A DNA stretch of 26,987 bases. It comes from Bdellovibrio sp. CG10_big_fil_rev_8_21_14_0_10_47_8 (GTDB lineage: Bacteria > Bdellovibrionota > Bdellovibrionia > Bdellovibrionales > Bdellovibrionaceae). Location: contig PEZR01000005.1 of NCBI GenBank assembly GCA_002773975.1, positions 3,076 to 30,062 on the forward strand. The letters are read 5' to 3'. Numbering within the stretch: position 1 is the stretch's first letter; the number at the start of each line of letters is the position of its first letter. Shown in pieces: positions 1 through 7,375 of this stretch. The notes beneath the pieces were generated by a model. It searched no databases. It was not told where the DNA came from and saw nothing but the letters and a program-made list of their open reading frames with translations. Both the position numbers and the translations under genes were made by a program.

Positions 1-785
1 AAAGTCACGTTGCTGTATCCTTCGAAGAGCCAGAATACACGGCAAACTCGGATGCCTTGGGCGCCCTGAGGATTTTAGAAGCTATTCGAATCTTGGGTCT
101 CGAAAAAAAGACTCGGTACTATCAAGCTTCAACATCTGAACTGTACGGCTTGGTGCAAGAATCCCCTCAAAAAGAGACCACTCCGTTTTATCCGCGAAGT
201 CCCTATGCTGTGGCCAAGCTGTATGCTTATTGGATCACCGTCAATTATCGTGAGGCCTATGGCATTTACGCCTGCAACGGAATTCTATTTAATCACGAGA
301 GCCCCGTTAGGGGGGAAACATTTGTTACCCGAAAAATCACGATGGGTTTGGCTCGAATTAAAATGGGCGTTCAAGATTGTTTATATCTTGGAAATATCGA
401 CGCCAAAAGGGACTGGGGTCACGCTCGGGATTATGTCGAAATGCAGTGGCTGATGTTGCAACAAGAAAAGCCTGAGGACTTTGTGATCGCAACGGGAAAA
501 CAGTACAGCGTGAGAGACTTTATTGAGAAAGTTGCGCAAGAGCTAGGTATGAAGCTGTCATGGTCTGGGTCAGGGGTTAAGGAACAAGCTACAGATCAAA
601 ATGGAAAAGTCGTTGTGCGCATTGATCCCAGATATTTCCGACCAACCGAAGTGGAAACTTTGCTTGGGGATGCCTCCAAGGCCAAAGAAAAACTGGGATG
701 GGTTCCGAAGACCTCTTTCGATGCCTTGGTCAAAGAGATGACGGCCGCTGATCTTAAGATGGCGCAAAAAGAGAGCCAGCAATGA
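1..785 (+). CDS. gmd: GDP-mannose 4,6-dehydratase, 5'-truncated by window edge
   Basis: This enzyme converts GDP-D-mannose to GDP-4-keto-6-deoxy-D-mannose in the cytoplasm, using bound NADP. The reading frame is open from base 3, so the N-terminus (including the Rossmann glycine motif) lies outside the window and about 260 residues are visible. The first visible residues, SHVAVSFEEPEYTAN, are typical of the family. They are followed by STSELYG (catalytic Ser/Thr and Glu) and SPYAVAKLYAYW with the YxxxK pair. NHESPVRGETFVTRKIT and the RDWGHARDYVEMQW segment are also strongly conserved in Gmd. The TTG at 57 lies inside the conserved region and is not a real start. The stop overlaps the ATG of fcl (ATGA), so the two are translationally coupled. 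The product can feed Fcl and possibly the perosamine-synthase-like aminotransferase at 22045. Family call is very secure. Confidence 0.96.
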   Translation, partial: SHVAVSFEEPEYTANSDALGALRILEAIRILGLEKKTRYYQASTSELYGLVQESPQKETTPFYPRSPYAVAKLYAYWITVNYREAYGIYACNGILFNHESPVRGETFVTRKITMGLARIKMGVQDCLYLGNIDAKRDWGHARDYVEMQWLMLQQEKPEDFVIATGKQYSVRDFIEKVAQELGMKLSWSGSGVKEQATDQNGKVVVRIDPRYFRPTEVETLLGDASKAKEKLGWVPKTSFDALVKEMTAADLKMAQKESQQ

Positions 786-1717
786 AAATTCTAGTGACAG
801 GTGGCCGAGGGATGGTCGGTCGCAACTTGGTCGAGGCTTTGAAGAACAAGGACCATCAGGTTGTTGCACCCTCGCGTTCGGAGTTGGACTTAACGGACTA
901 TAAACAGGTCGAAGCGTATATTCGCTCGGAACGTCCTGACATGATTGTCCAGACCGCTGGGCGAGTCGGTGGTATCGAGGCCAACATGAATCATCCCGTG
1001 GCGTTTTTCTTGGAAAACTGGGACATCAATCGCAATATCATATGGAGCGCACGACAGGGTGGAATCAAAAAAATGATCAACCTTGGCAGTTCATGCATGT
1101 ATCCCAAGGATGTAGAGGGAGAACTTGTCGAAGAGATGATTTTGTCTGGGCCATTGGAACCAACAAACGAGGGCTATGCAATTGCAAAGTCAGCGGCCGC
1201 AAGATTTTGTGCGTACATTGCTCAGGAAGATCCAGAGTATAGATACAAAACAATTGTTCCCTGCAATTTATACGGTCGACATGATAAATTCGATCCACAG
1301 GTATCTCATTTGCTGCCGGCGATTGTTGATAAAATTCACAAGGCCATTGAAAGCGGTAGCAACGAAGTCTCTATATGGGGCACTGGCGAAGCTCGGCGCG
1401 AATTTCTTTTTGCAGGTGATTTAGCAGATTTGATTATTTATAGCCTCGAAAATTTTGAACGAATGCCCATGGTTATGAACGCAGGACCAGACGAGGACAT
1501 GAGCATCAATTCCTATTACCAAATAGCGGCCGAAGTGATGGGATTCCGTGGTCAATTCGTCCATGATTTGTCCAAGCCAGTGGGGATGAAGCAAAAGAAG
1601 GTATCTACAGAAAAGTTAAAGAAATTTGGTTGGAAGCCCAAAACCGATTTGCGTCGGGGAATTGCGCTGACCTATGAGTTCTACAAACAAAGTCTGGCTG
1701 AAAAAACTTTGCGTTAA
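782..1717 (+). CDS. fcl: GDP-L-fucose synthase
   Basis: This is a bifunctional 3,5-epimerase/4-reductase that turns GDP-4-keto-6-deoxymannose into GDP-L-fucose with NADPH. The 311-residue protein has the usual family length. It opens with the nucleotide-binding GGRGMVG loop (residues 7-13). The catalytic set is visible: LGSSCMYPKD (Ser103/Ser104, Cys105) and Y132-AIAK136. PCNLYGRHDKFDP and SHLLPAIVDKIHKA are characteristic of WcaG/Fcl/GMER proteins. The start ATG overlaps the gmd stop, giving a gmd-fcl pair. Its TAA stop overlaps the stop of the oppositely transcribed Wzz-like gene in a shared TTAA. The symbol wcaG is equivalent. Fucose as a component of the encoded glycan is an inference from gmd plus fcl. 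Confidence 0.95.
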   Translation: MKILVTGGRGMVGRNLVEALKNKDHQVVAPSRSELDLTDYKQVEAYIRSERPDMIVQTAGRVGGIEANMNHPVAFFLENWDINRNIIWSARQGGIKKMINLGSSCMYPKDVEGELVEEMILSGPLEPTNEGYAIAKSAAARFCAYIAQEDPEYRYKTIVPCNLYGRHDKFDPQVSHLLPAIVDKIHKAIESGSNEVSIWGTGEARREFLFAGDLADLIIYSLENFERMPMVMNAGPDEDMSINSYYQIAAEVMGFRGQFVHDLSKPVGMKQKKVSTEKLKKFGWKPKTDLRRGIALTYEFYKQSLAEKTLR

Positions 1718-2613
1718 GACTTTTCATTCCAGCAAGTTTTAAAATAGTTCAAAATAAAAGCCAAGCAGATGCTGCCAAAGATACTCAGGACTAAAAACAT
1801 CACTATAAATATCAGAGATTTGCGAGACAGTGATTTTTCACTGACAATAACGTCACCGATCAACCTGGTCGTATAGGTATGGCGAGAATCCAGTTGATCC
1901 TCCAACAGAAGAGAGTCTCGCTTAAGTTTTTTGAGATCTTGCACTTTATTCTGTAAAACAAGAAAGTGAATCAGATCAGCGGTTCCTCCGCCTTGGGCTT
2001 TCTGATCAAACGCCTTTTTTATCTTCTCAAGAGAGGCCTCTATTTGTTGAATGCTCGCCGCCAAGAGTTCTTCCTGAGATTTAAGTCGTCGAACATGCCG
2101 ATCAAAGAGGGCAGAGTGTTGTTTTTCAATGTGGCCAAACTGCGCGAGCACTAGGTCGTGGGCCAGCTCCGGAGATGTTGCAGATGTTTTAATTTCGAGG
2201 AGATCTAAACTCTTAGTTGAGGAAATTTTTAAACTTCCAAGATAAAGATTTTCAGCCCGAGGATCATTGGGGGGAGGTTGTATTTGTTGAAAAGCTTCGC
2301 TTGCAAACGAAGAACTCGTCATTTTTAAGACAACATTTGTAGGAGACTCTATGAGCTGCGCTGAAGCGGGCCCATTTCCGTTATTTGGATTCCATATTTG
2401 ACCAATTTGAAAAGTAACGATTGCTTCCCATAAATTTTGTCGAAAAGATAAAAATACGCCGGCACCCAGCATGGCGACCAAAGAAATCCCAAGAATCAGA
2501 AATTTATAGCGTTGAATGACCAACCATTTTTCTTGAAGTGTCATATCGTCGAAGTGTTTATTTTTGATCAAAATACCATCCTTAGAAAATAAGTATCTTT
2601 CAATGCTATACAA
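1714..2613 (-). CDS. Wzz-like polysaccharide chain-length determinant protein
   Basis: This is probably an inner-membrane polysaccharide co-polymerase that sets the modal length of a Wzy-polymerised glycan. From the TTG at 2613 it is 299 residues. TM1 lies at about residues 37-57 (FLILGISLVAMLGAGVFLSF) and a second membrane segment at about 266-290 near the C-terminus. Between them is a periplasmic domain with a helical, coiled-coil-prone stretch (around QEELLAASIQQIEASLEKIK). This matches the Wzz architecture; there is no fused tyrosine-kinase domain. The start is uncertain. The TTG has no clear ribosome-binding site, and an in-frame ATG at 2544 would still leave TM1 intact. It is transcribed alone against its neighbours. 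Sequence-level Wzz motifs are weak, so the call rests on topology and context. Confidence 0.7.
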   Translation of the reverse strand: MYSIERYLFSKDGILIKNKHFDDMTLQEKWLVIQRYKFLILGISLVAMLGAGVFLSFRQNLWEAIVTFQIGQIWNPNNGNGPASAQLIESPTNVVLKMTSSSFASEAFQQIQPPPNDPRAENLYLGSLKISSTKSLDLLEIKTSATSPELAHDLVLAQFGHIEKQHSALFDRHVRRLKSQEELLAASIQQIEASLEKIKKAFDQKAQGGGTADLIHFLVLQNKVQDLKKLKRDSLLLEDQLDSRHTYTTRLIGDVIVSEKSLSRKSLIFIVMFLVLSIFGSICLAFILNYFKTCWNEKS

Positions 2614-2687
2614 TAAATTGAGGAAGATGCAAAATAATAGCTGTTAGGCCCCCCAGGAAGTCAGACCCAGTATTGAAGGGAACCTTG
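2614..2687. promoter_or_regulatory. Short divergent intergenic region (Wzz-like gene / WbpV-like gene)
   Basis: These 74 bases separate two divergently transcribed genes, so promoters for one or both probably lie here or just inside the genes. On the minus strand a TATTAT hexamer (2634-2639) resembles a -10 box for the Wzz-like gene, but no good -35 sits at the right distance. GAAGGG at 2675-2680 is the ribosome-binding site for the plus-strand gene. I see no convincing operator. Confidence 0.3.
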
Positions 2688-3569
2688 ATGAGCAGAAAAC
2701 TAGTGATTACGGGATCCACAGGGTTCGTGGGCAGACATTTCTTAAAGAGGCTCAATAATGAATTTGAGGTTCAGACCCTAGATCTAAGGAAACAAAATGT
2801 TTCTGAACTTGATTTTTCTGGGGTTGACGCAATTCTCCACCTGGCGGCATTGGTTCATCAGATGAGGGGCGCGCCCCCTGACGCTTATTTTCAAGTGAAC
2901 ACGATTTTAACAAGAGACCTTGCGCTGGCGGCTAAAAATGCCGGCGTTAAACATTTTGTTTTTATGAGTACGGCTCATGTATTCAATGATCAAAGCTCAC
3001 TGGAAAATAAACCAATTGCCTATGACGAGAACTCACCATGCCTTCCCATTGGCCCTTATGCCAAGAGCAAATGGCAGGCCGAAAACATTCTGCGAGAGCT
3101 GGAGGACCCATCCTTCGTTGTTTCAATTGTTCGTCCACCATTGATCTATGGACCCGGAGCAAAGGGAAATTTGGTGAGCTTGGCCAAGCTGGTAAAAATA
3201 GCGCCTTGCTTGCCATTTCTATTTGATACAAATCAGAGAAGTTTGGTGGGCATTGATAATCTGACAGATTTTCTATTCCAAGTTCTTGAAAAAAAAACGA
3301 GTGGGACATTTCTTCCTCAGGATGAGAAACCCGTCAGTCTTCGAGAAATGACGGAATACTTATCAGCGGCCCAACAGCGAAAAATAGTTCTATGTCGTCC
3401 ACCGAAGATTTTTTTGAAAATGTTGTTTTGGCTACGGCCCCAGATCACCGGTCGCCTTTTTGGATCTCTAATTTTGAACTCTTCGAAGACAAATCGAGAA
3501 TTGGGCTATCAACCACGGGTGTCCACCAAAGAGGGGTTCTCTTTGATGATGAACGAAAAAAACCTATGA
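2688..3569 (+). CDS. NAD(P)-dependent sugar epimerase/4-ketoreductase, WbpV/WreQ-like
   Basis: This extended short-chain dehydrogenase/reductase acts on a nucleotide sugar. The 293-residue protein has GSTGFVG (residues 9-15) for NAD(P) binding, HLAALVHQM (51-59), a catalytic Ser/Thr in FMSTAHVF, and Y124-AKSK128. The segment RPPLIYGPGAKGNLVSLAKL, followed by an RSLVGIDNLTDFL-type stretch, resembles WbpV/WreQ proteins. Those reduce UDP-4-keto-QuiNAc to UDP-QuiNAc. UDP-GlcNAc 4-epimerases of the same clade are an alternative. The ATG at 2688 was chosen because GAAGGG lies 7 bases upstream; the TTG at 2673 sits before that site. Its stop overlaps the opposing gene by 6 bases. The substrate is inferred; the SDR family is certain. 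Confidence 0.85.
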   Translation: MSRKLVITGSTGFVGRHFLKRLNNEFEVQTLDLRKQNVSELDFSGVDAILHLAALVHQMRGAPPDAYFQVNTILTRDLALAAKNAGVKHFVFMSTAHVFNDQSSLENKPIAYDENSPCLPIGPYAKSKWQAENILRELEDPSFVVSIVRPPLIYGPGAKGNLVSLAKLVKIAPCLPFLFDTNQRSLVGIDNLTDFLFQVLEKKTSGTFLPQDEKPVSLREMTEYLSAAQQRKIVLCRPPKIFLKMLFWLRPQITGRLFGSLILNSSKTNRELGYQPRVSTKEGFSLMMNEKNL

Positions 3570-4466
3570 AGATAAAATCGCCCGAAGACCCTTCTCGAGG
3601 TTCATTTTGGGATGAAAGTTTAAATGTTTCACGGCTTTTGAGCAGTCCAAGTTGAACCGAATTTCCCCCGCTCGCACCGGGTCTCGCCACTGTTGTTCAA
3701 GTTGAACAGTCCCTTTTCCGGCGACCTTCACGCATGCCAGGGCAATTTCTTCCATTGAATAGAGAGTCCCACCGGCAATATTAAAAATTCCGGTGACATT
3801 TTTTTCGATGGCCTCGAAGCAGGCCCACGCGAGGTCTTCGCTGAAGATCAGGTCGGTTCTATCATCGTGAGGAGGATAGACGGTGATCGTTTTGTCTTGG
3901 GCGGCGGTATCAAGCTGCTGCATGATCAATTTATTGTGTTCAAGACCAGGTCCGTAGACCGATGAGGGGCGTAAACAACAGTACGTCAAATCGTTAATTT
4001 GCTCTAGGGCCCGCTCTGCTAAAAGTTTGCTATAGCCATAGTAGCCACCAACCCCGGAATTTCCCAAGGGGGAGTCTTCAGAAATTTTTTGGGAATTCAC
4101 CTTTTCATAAACGGTGGCGCCAGAAATGAAAATCATTTTTTTTGACCGTGAAGCACACCACTGTCCTAGAAGCTCGGTAAACCGCACATTAATATCAAAA
4201 ATAGTGTCGTCGGTCATTTTTCGTGAGGCCGCTGGGACTGCGGCTGCGGCATGAATGACAACAGCCACGTCTCCAAGAAGTGTATCCAGCTGCTCGAAAG
4301 TTCTCACTACCCGGAAGTCCGCCAAACGCAATTTTTCCTGGGAAATCTGCGGCGACGAGATGTCTCCGCGACGAATAGCCACAAAGTCTAAGCTTCGATT
4401 CTGGGCTTCTTTGACAAGAGCCCGACCAACCATTCCGCCAGCGCCAGTGATGCCGACTAGTACCAT
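3564..4466 (-). CDS. NAD-dependent epimerase/dehydratase (extended SDR)
   Basis: This 300-residue nucleotide-sugar SDR has TGAGGMVG (7-14), an IHAAAAVPAA stretch after strand 4, ISGATVY with the active-site hydroxyl region, and a Y143-x-x-x-K147 pair within GGYYGYSKLLAE. RPSSVYGPGLEHNKL and the C-terminal FHPKMNLEKGL are typical of epimerases and 4,6-dehydratases. It is the last gene of the leftward operon. Its ATG overlaps the end of the ATP-grasp gene by 10 bases, so the two are coupled. Placement in a block with an ATP-grasp ligase, a PHP protein and NeuB suggests it helps make or modify a nonulosonate precursor. The exact reaction (epimerisation, dehydration or 4-keto reduction) cannot be read from the sequence. 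Confidence 0.85.
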   Translation of the reverse strand: MVLVGITGAGGMVGRALVKEAQNRSLDFVAIRRGDISSPQISQEKLRLADFRVVRTFEQLDTLLGDVAVVIHAAAAVPAASRKMTDDTIFDINVRFTELLGQWCASRSKKMIFISGATVYEKVNSQKISEDSPLGNSGVGGYYGYSKLLAERALEQINDLTYCCLRPSSVYGPGLEHNKLIMQQLDTAAQDKTITVYPPHDDRTDLIFSEDLAWACFEAIEKNVTGIFNIAGGTLYSMEEIALACVKVAGKGTVQLEQQWRDPVRAGEIRFNLDCSKAVKHLNFHPKMNLEKGLRAILSS

Positions 4467-5500
4467 GTTCTGACAATTCCTCGAGAACTCTGATCAGAAA
4501 GAAGTTGTTCAGCGGAGACCCCGTCAATAAAAACCTCTTCCAAATAGCGCATGGCTACTCCGCTTTGAATTTGAGGTTGTTCCAAGACTTCATTGAAAAG
4601 ATAGTTTCTAACCACCATGTCTGGTTCATTGAACCCATAGTGGGCGCGCACCGCCGTCGTTCCAGAAAAGCGGGCATTGAATTCAAAAGGAATTGGTCCT
4701 TTGGGGCCGATCATTAACTGAACGTTCAGCGAACCCATAAAGGGCAACTTTTCGCCGATTTCAAGCAACAGGGAGTTCAGTTCTTGAAATGGTGCGACCT
4801 CGATCATCCAAGAACTTCCACCGCGCAACGTTCTTCGCGCCGTAAAGGGCCCCAGCAATTGCCCCTCTTTGGTTTTAAAGATGCTGCAGGTGTACTCGGC
4901 ATCCAGTTGATCACGAGGGGTCGCTATCATTTCTTGCAGAATTGGTCGAGGGGTCGTTGGAAAATGCGCGATAAGGTCTTGTTCATTTTTTACAACATGG
5001 ACATGTCGGCTGGAGGTGCCAGTTCGAGTTTTAAGTACCAGGGGATAACCCATATCAGTTGCGATCTTCAGGGCTTCATCCATATTCGAAACAATGTGTG
5101 TTTGGGGGCAGCGAATCCCTGCGTTTTTCAAAAACTCATAGGTCAACCACTTGTCGTTGGAAAGTTTCACGGTTTCGTGAGGCGAGGCCACAATGATAGC
5201 CTTGGTTTTGCTTTCAAGCACAGTTCGGTTTTTAGAAAAAAAGTCGAGGTCAAATTCTGATCCGACCAGAACCATATCAATATGGCCATGGTTCAAGACA
5301 TCGATCATTTCTTCAAGAGAGTTTGGCGACTCCACCCGTGGAATCATCAGAGATTCATCACTCCGAAAAAGACCCGAGTTAAGTGGATGAACGTCACCCA
5401 TAATCAAGCGTAGAGATCTTTTTGACAGTCGCAGAGATTTTAAGATGCCCTGACCCACGCCACTGCCAGCACCTGTAATTAAGATACGGGGATCTGCCAT
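4457..5500 (-). CDS. ATP-grasp ligase, carbamoyl-phosphate-synthase-like
   Basis: ATP-grasp enzymes join a carboxylate to an amine or thiol through an acyl-phosphate; the substrates here are unknown. The 347-residue protein starts with a pre-ATP-grasp Rossmann region (ILITGAGSGVGQGIL, 6-20). The ATP-grasp fold follows: NDKW around Lys117, YPLVLKTRTGTSSRHVHVV (152-170, nucleotide lysine about 157) and ILQEMI (187-192, hinge). The metal ligands in PFEFNARFSGTT (Glu273, Asn275) are also present, so the site looks intact. The ATG follows AGGAG by 5 bases. It overlaps the PHP gene by 22 bases and the SDR gene by 10. Such proteins recur in polysaccharide loci, usually annotated only as ATP-grasp. 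One hypothesis is that it adds an amino acid or other acyl group to an amino sugar of the nonulosonate. Confidence 0.85.
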   Translation of the reverse strand: MADPRILITGAGSGVGQGILKSLRLSKRSLRLIMGDVHPLNSGLFRSDESLMIPRVESPNSLEEMIDVLNHGHIDMVLVGSEFDLDFFSKNRTVLESKTKAIIVASPHETVKLSNDKWLTYEFLKNAGIRCPQTHIVSNMDEALKIATDMGYPLVLKTRTGTSSRHVHVVKNEQDLIAHFPTTPRPILQEMIATPRDQLDAEYTCSIFKTKEGQLLGPFTARRTLRGGSSWMIEVAPFQELNSLLLEIGEKLPFMGSLNVQLMIGPKGPIPFEFNARFSGTTAVRAHYGFNEPDMVVRNYLFNEVLEQPQIQSGVAMRYLEEVFIDGVSAEQLLSDQSSRGIVRTWY

Positions 5501-6213
5501 GAGGACTCCTTTCCTTGGAGGACTCGCTGAATCCTGGCCACTTCATGAAGGTTATGGGCATTGGAACCTAATGAAATCATCGCACCAAACTCTTTGCACC
5601 AAGCATAGATTTGCCAGGGTTCAGGGTGATAGTGTGGGTTGATCTCTACGGCCACAGATTGGTCGGCAGCTTTTTGAATTAATTTTTTAAAGAGATCCGC
5701 TGGTGGCGCTGCTTTAAATCGCCGGTAAGACATGCCAAAGGGATGACCTAAGATATCCACCCGTGGATTTTCTAGAACGGCCATCGACAGACGAAATTCT
5801 CGATCGATGGCTTGTTCAGAGGTCAGCCCCCCCGAGTTTCCTTTGATGCTACCCGTTTCCCCAGGAAAACGGTGAACACTGGCCATCACAAGGTCAACGG
5901 TGTTGTAAATTTCATCACTGAGATCAAGCTCTCCAGAAAAATCAGCTACCTTTGACTCCACACCCACCAAAGCAAGGCATTGATCATGCGGAAGGCTTCT
6001 CACCGTTTGGGCAAATTCTTGAAACCAGGGACCGCTGCTTTTGCGTGCGTGTTCCGAAAATAAAATCGCGCGCAAACCTTGAGAAATGGCCTGGGCATGC
6101 ATTTCTTCCACAGAGCTTTCCCCATCGGTGAACTTGGTATGCATATGAAAGTCATAAGGAACGATATTGGAGGCGGTTGTGCTCTGCATTTCCAAAATAT
6201 ATGGGCTAATCAT
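5479..6213 (-). CDS. PHP-domain metal-dependent hydrolase
   Basis: This 244-residue protein is a polymerase-and-histidinol-phosphatase (PHP) superfamily member, typically a phosphoesterase with a multi-metal site. Visible metal motifs are DFHMHTKFTDG (His23, His25), FSEH (His55), VGVESK (Glu86), SVHRF (His114), ILGHPFG (His157), INPHYH and GSNAH. The last motif is usually GSDAH, so a normally metal-binding Asp is Asn at residue 218. This might alter the metal set or the activity. The ATG overlaps the neuB stop (ATGA), and the 3' end overlaps the ATP-grasp gene by 22 bases, which implies tight coupling. It could remove a phosphate from a nonulosonate 9-phosphate-type intermediate or act on a nucleotide sugar. 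That is inference; I know of no established role for PHP proteins in NulO synthesis. Confidence 0.85.
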   Translation of the reverse strand: MISPYILEMQSTTASNIVPYDFHMHTKFTDGESSVEEMHAQAISQGLRAILFSEHARKSSGPWFQEFAQTVRSLPHDQCLALVGVESKVADFSGELDLSDEIYNTVDLVMASVHRFPGETGSIKGNSGGLTSEQAIDREFRLSMAVLENPRVDILGHPFGMSYRRFKAAPPADLFKKLIQKAADQSVAVEINPHYHPEPWQIYAWCKEFGAMISLGSNAHNLHEVARIQRVLQGKESSWQIPVS

Positions 6214-7292
6214 TGAATCAATTCATCCTCTGTGAAATTTCGTTCAGCAACCCGCCCCAGATAAGACCAATACTCAAAAGGACTGATGCCGTTTCCAGGT
6301 CTTTTTACACCAAGGTTATTTTCTGAAAAGACCTCTCCGGCGCGAATGTCCTTGATGGCAATCAAACTTTTACGAACGATGGCCTTATTTTTTTGTTCAG
6401 AGAGGGCCGGCCTTTTTTCCGTGCTGCCCATGGCTACATCAACGTCTCGGATTGCTTTGACCATGTCCCTGAGTTCGTTGGGCTCAAGGCTGGCGGCATG
6501 ATCAGGGCCCGTCATTTTTCGGTCTAAGGTAAAGTGTTTTTCAATAATCGAAGCGCCCATTGCTACCGCTGCAATAGGAACCACGATCCCTTGAGTATGG
6601 TCAGAGTATCCGGTCGGCAAATGAAAATGGTCTCTCATTGTGATCATTGCCCGTAGGTTCACGTCTTTGAGAGGAGCCGGGTAGTCTGTCGTGCAATGTA
6701 GGAGGGTGACGCGCTCTCGCAAGAGACGCTGTCCTTCATCGGACTGAAAAGCGTTCGTAAAGCTTTCTTTCGAAGGTCCCTTGGAAGACTTGGGGGACTC
6801 CACCAGTCCAAAGGCAATGGCTTCCAAGGCATGACGGACTTCGTCCAACGTGCTCATTCCTGTAGAGACGACCAGAGGCAAACCTGACTGAGCGCTTTTT
6901 ATCAGATAGGGGGCATTGGTAATTTCGCCGGAAGGCAGTTTTAATCTAGAGACACCAAGATCATTGGCCAACAGATCAATGCTGCCCATATCAAAGGGTG
7001 TTGAAAGAAACTCAATTCCGAGTTTGAGGCAACGATCTTTGATTTTTTTAAAGTCGGCCAAAGACAATTGCCAGCGTCTTACCATATCCAGTTGGGATTC
7101 AAGCTTCTGAGTATTAACAACCTGATAATCGCACTGTGGTGCAAATTTGCTGACGACGTCTTCAGCTTTGAAGGTTTGAAATTTTACCGAGTCTGCGCCG
7201 GATTGTTTAGCGGCTTCGACGAGTTCGAGCGCTAGATCCAAACTTCCGTTATGATTGATGCCAGCTTCCGCAATGATATAGGTTTCACTCAT
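6210..7292 (-). CDS. neuB: N-acylneuraminate/legionaminate synthase (NeuB/LegI family), with SAF domain
   Basis: NeuB-family enzymes condense a six-carbon N-acyl-mannosamine-type sugar with phosphoenolpyruvate to give a nine-carbon nonulosonic acid. The 360-residue protein has the full two-domain form. The TIM barrel opens with IIAEAGINHNGSLDLA and includes DSVKFQTFKAEDVVS (Lys37), STPFD, VVSTGMS, HCTTDYPAP (199-207), GYSDHTQG and IEKHFTLD. The C-terminal SAF/antifreeze-like domain spans about 304-360 (RKSLIAIKDIRAGEVFS). The ATG is preceded by GGGAG. It lies 83 bases downstream of neuC and overlaps the PHP gene. With neuC beside it and PtmE-like and LegC-like genes elsewhere, legionaminic acid is the best guess, but sialic acid cannot be excluded. 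Confidence 0.94.
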   Translation of the reverse strand: MSETYIIAEAGINHNGSLDLALELVEAAKQSGADSVKFQTFKAEDVVSKFAPQCDYQVVNTQKLESQLDMVRRWQLSLADFKKIKDRCLKLGIEFLSTPFDMGSIDLLANDLGVSRLKLPSGEITNAPYLIKSAQSGLPLVVSTGMSTLDEVRHALEAIAFGLVESPKSSKGPSKESFTNAFQSDEGQRLLRERVTLLHCTTDYPAPLKDVNLRAMITMRDHFHLPTGYSDHTQGIVVPIAAVAMGASIIEKHFTLDRKMTGPDHAASLEPNELRDMVKAIRDVDVAMGSTEKRPALSEQKNKAIVRKSLIAIKDIRAGEVFSENNLGVKRPGNGISPFEYWSYLGRVAERNFTEDELIQ

Positions 7293-7375
7293 GGGCCAAT
7301 TCTCCCTTTCTAGGCTTTACCACGACCAGGGGACACGCGAAACAAGATCCTTTAAAAACATCTGCTGTTATGCTG

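Noticed and set aside
4784..5260. A 158-codon plus-strand open frame
   Set aside because: It is opposite the ATP-grasp gene, whose motifs are clear; its translation is low-complexity and motif-free.
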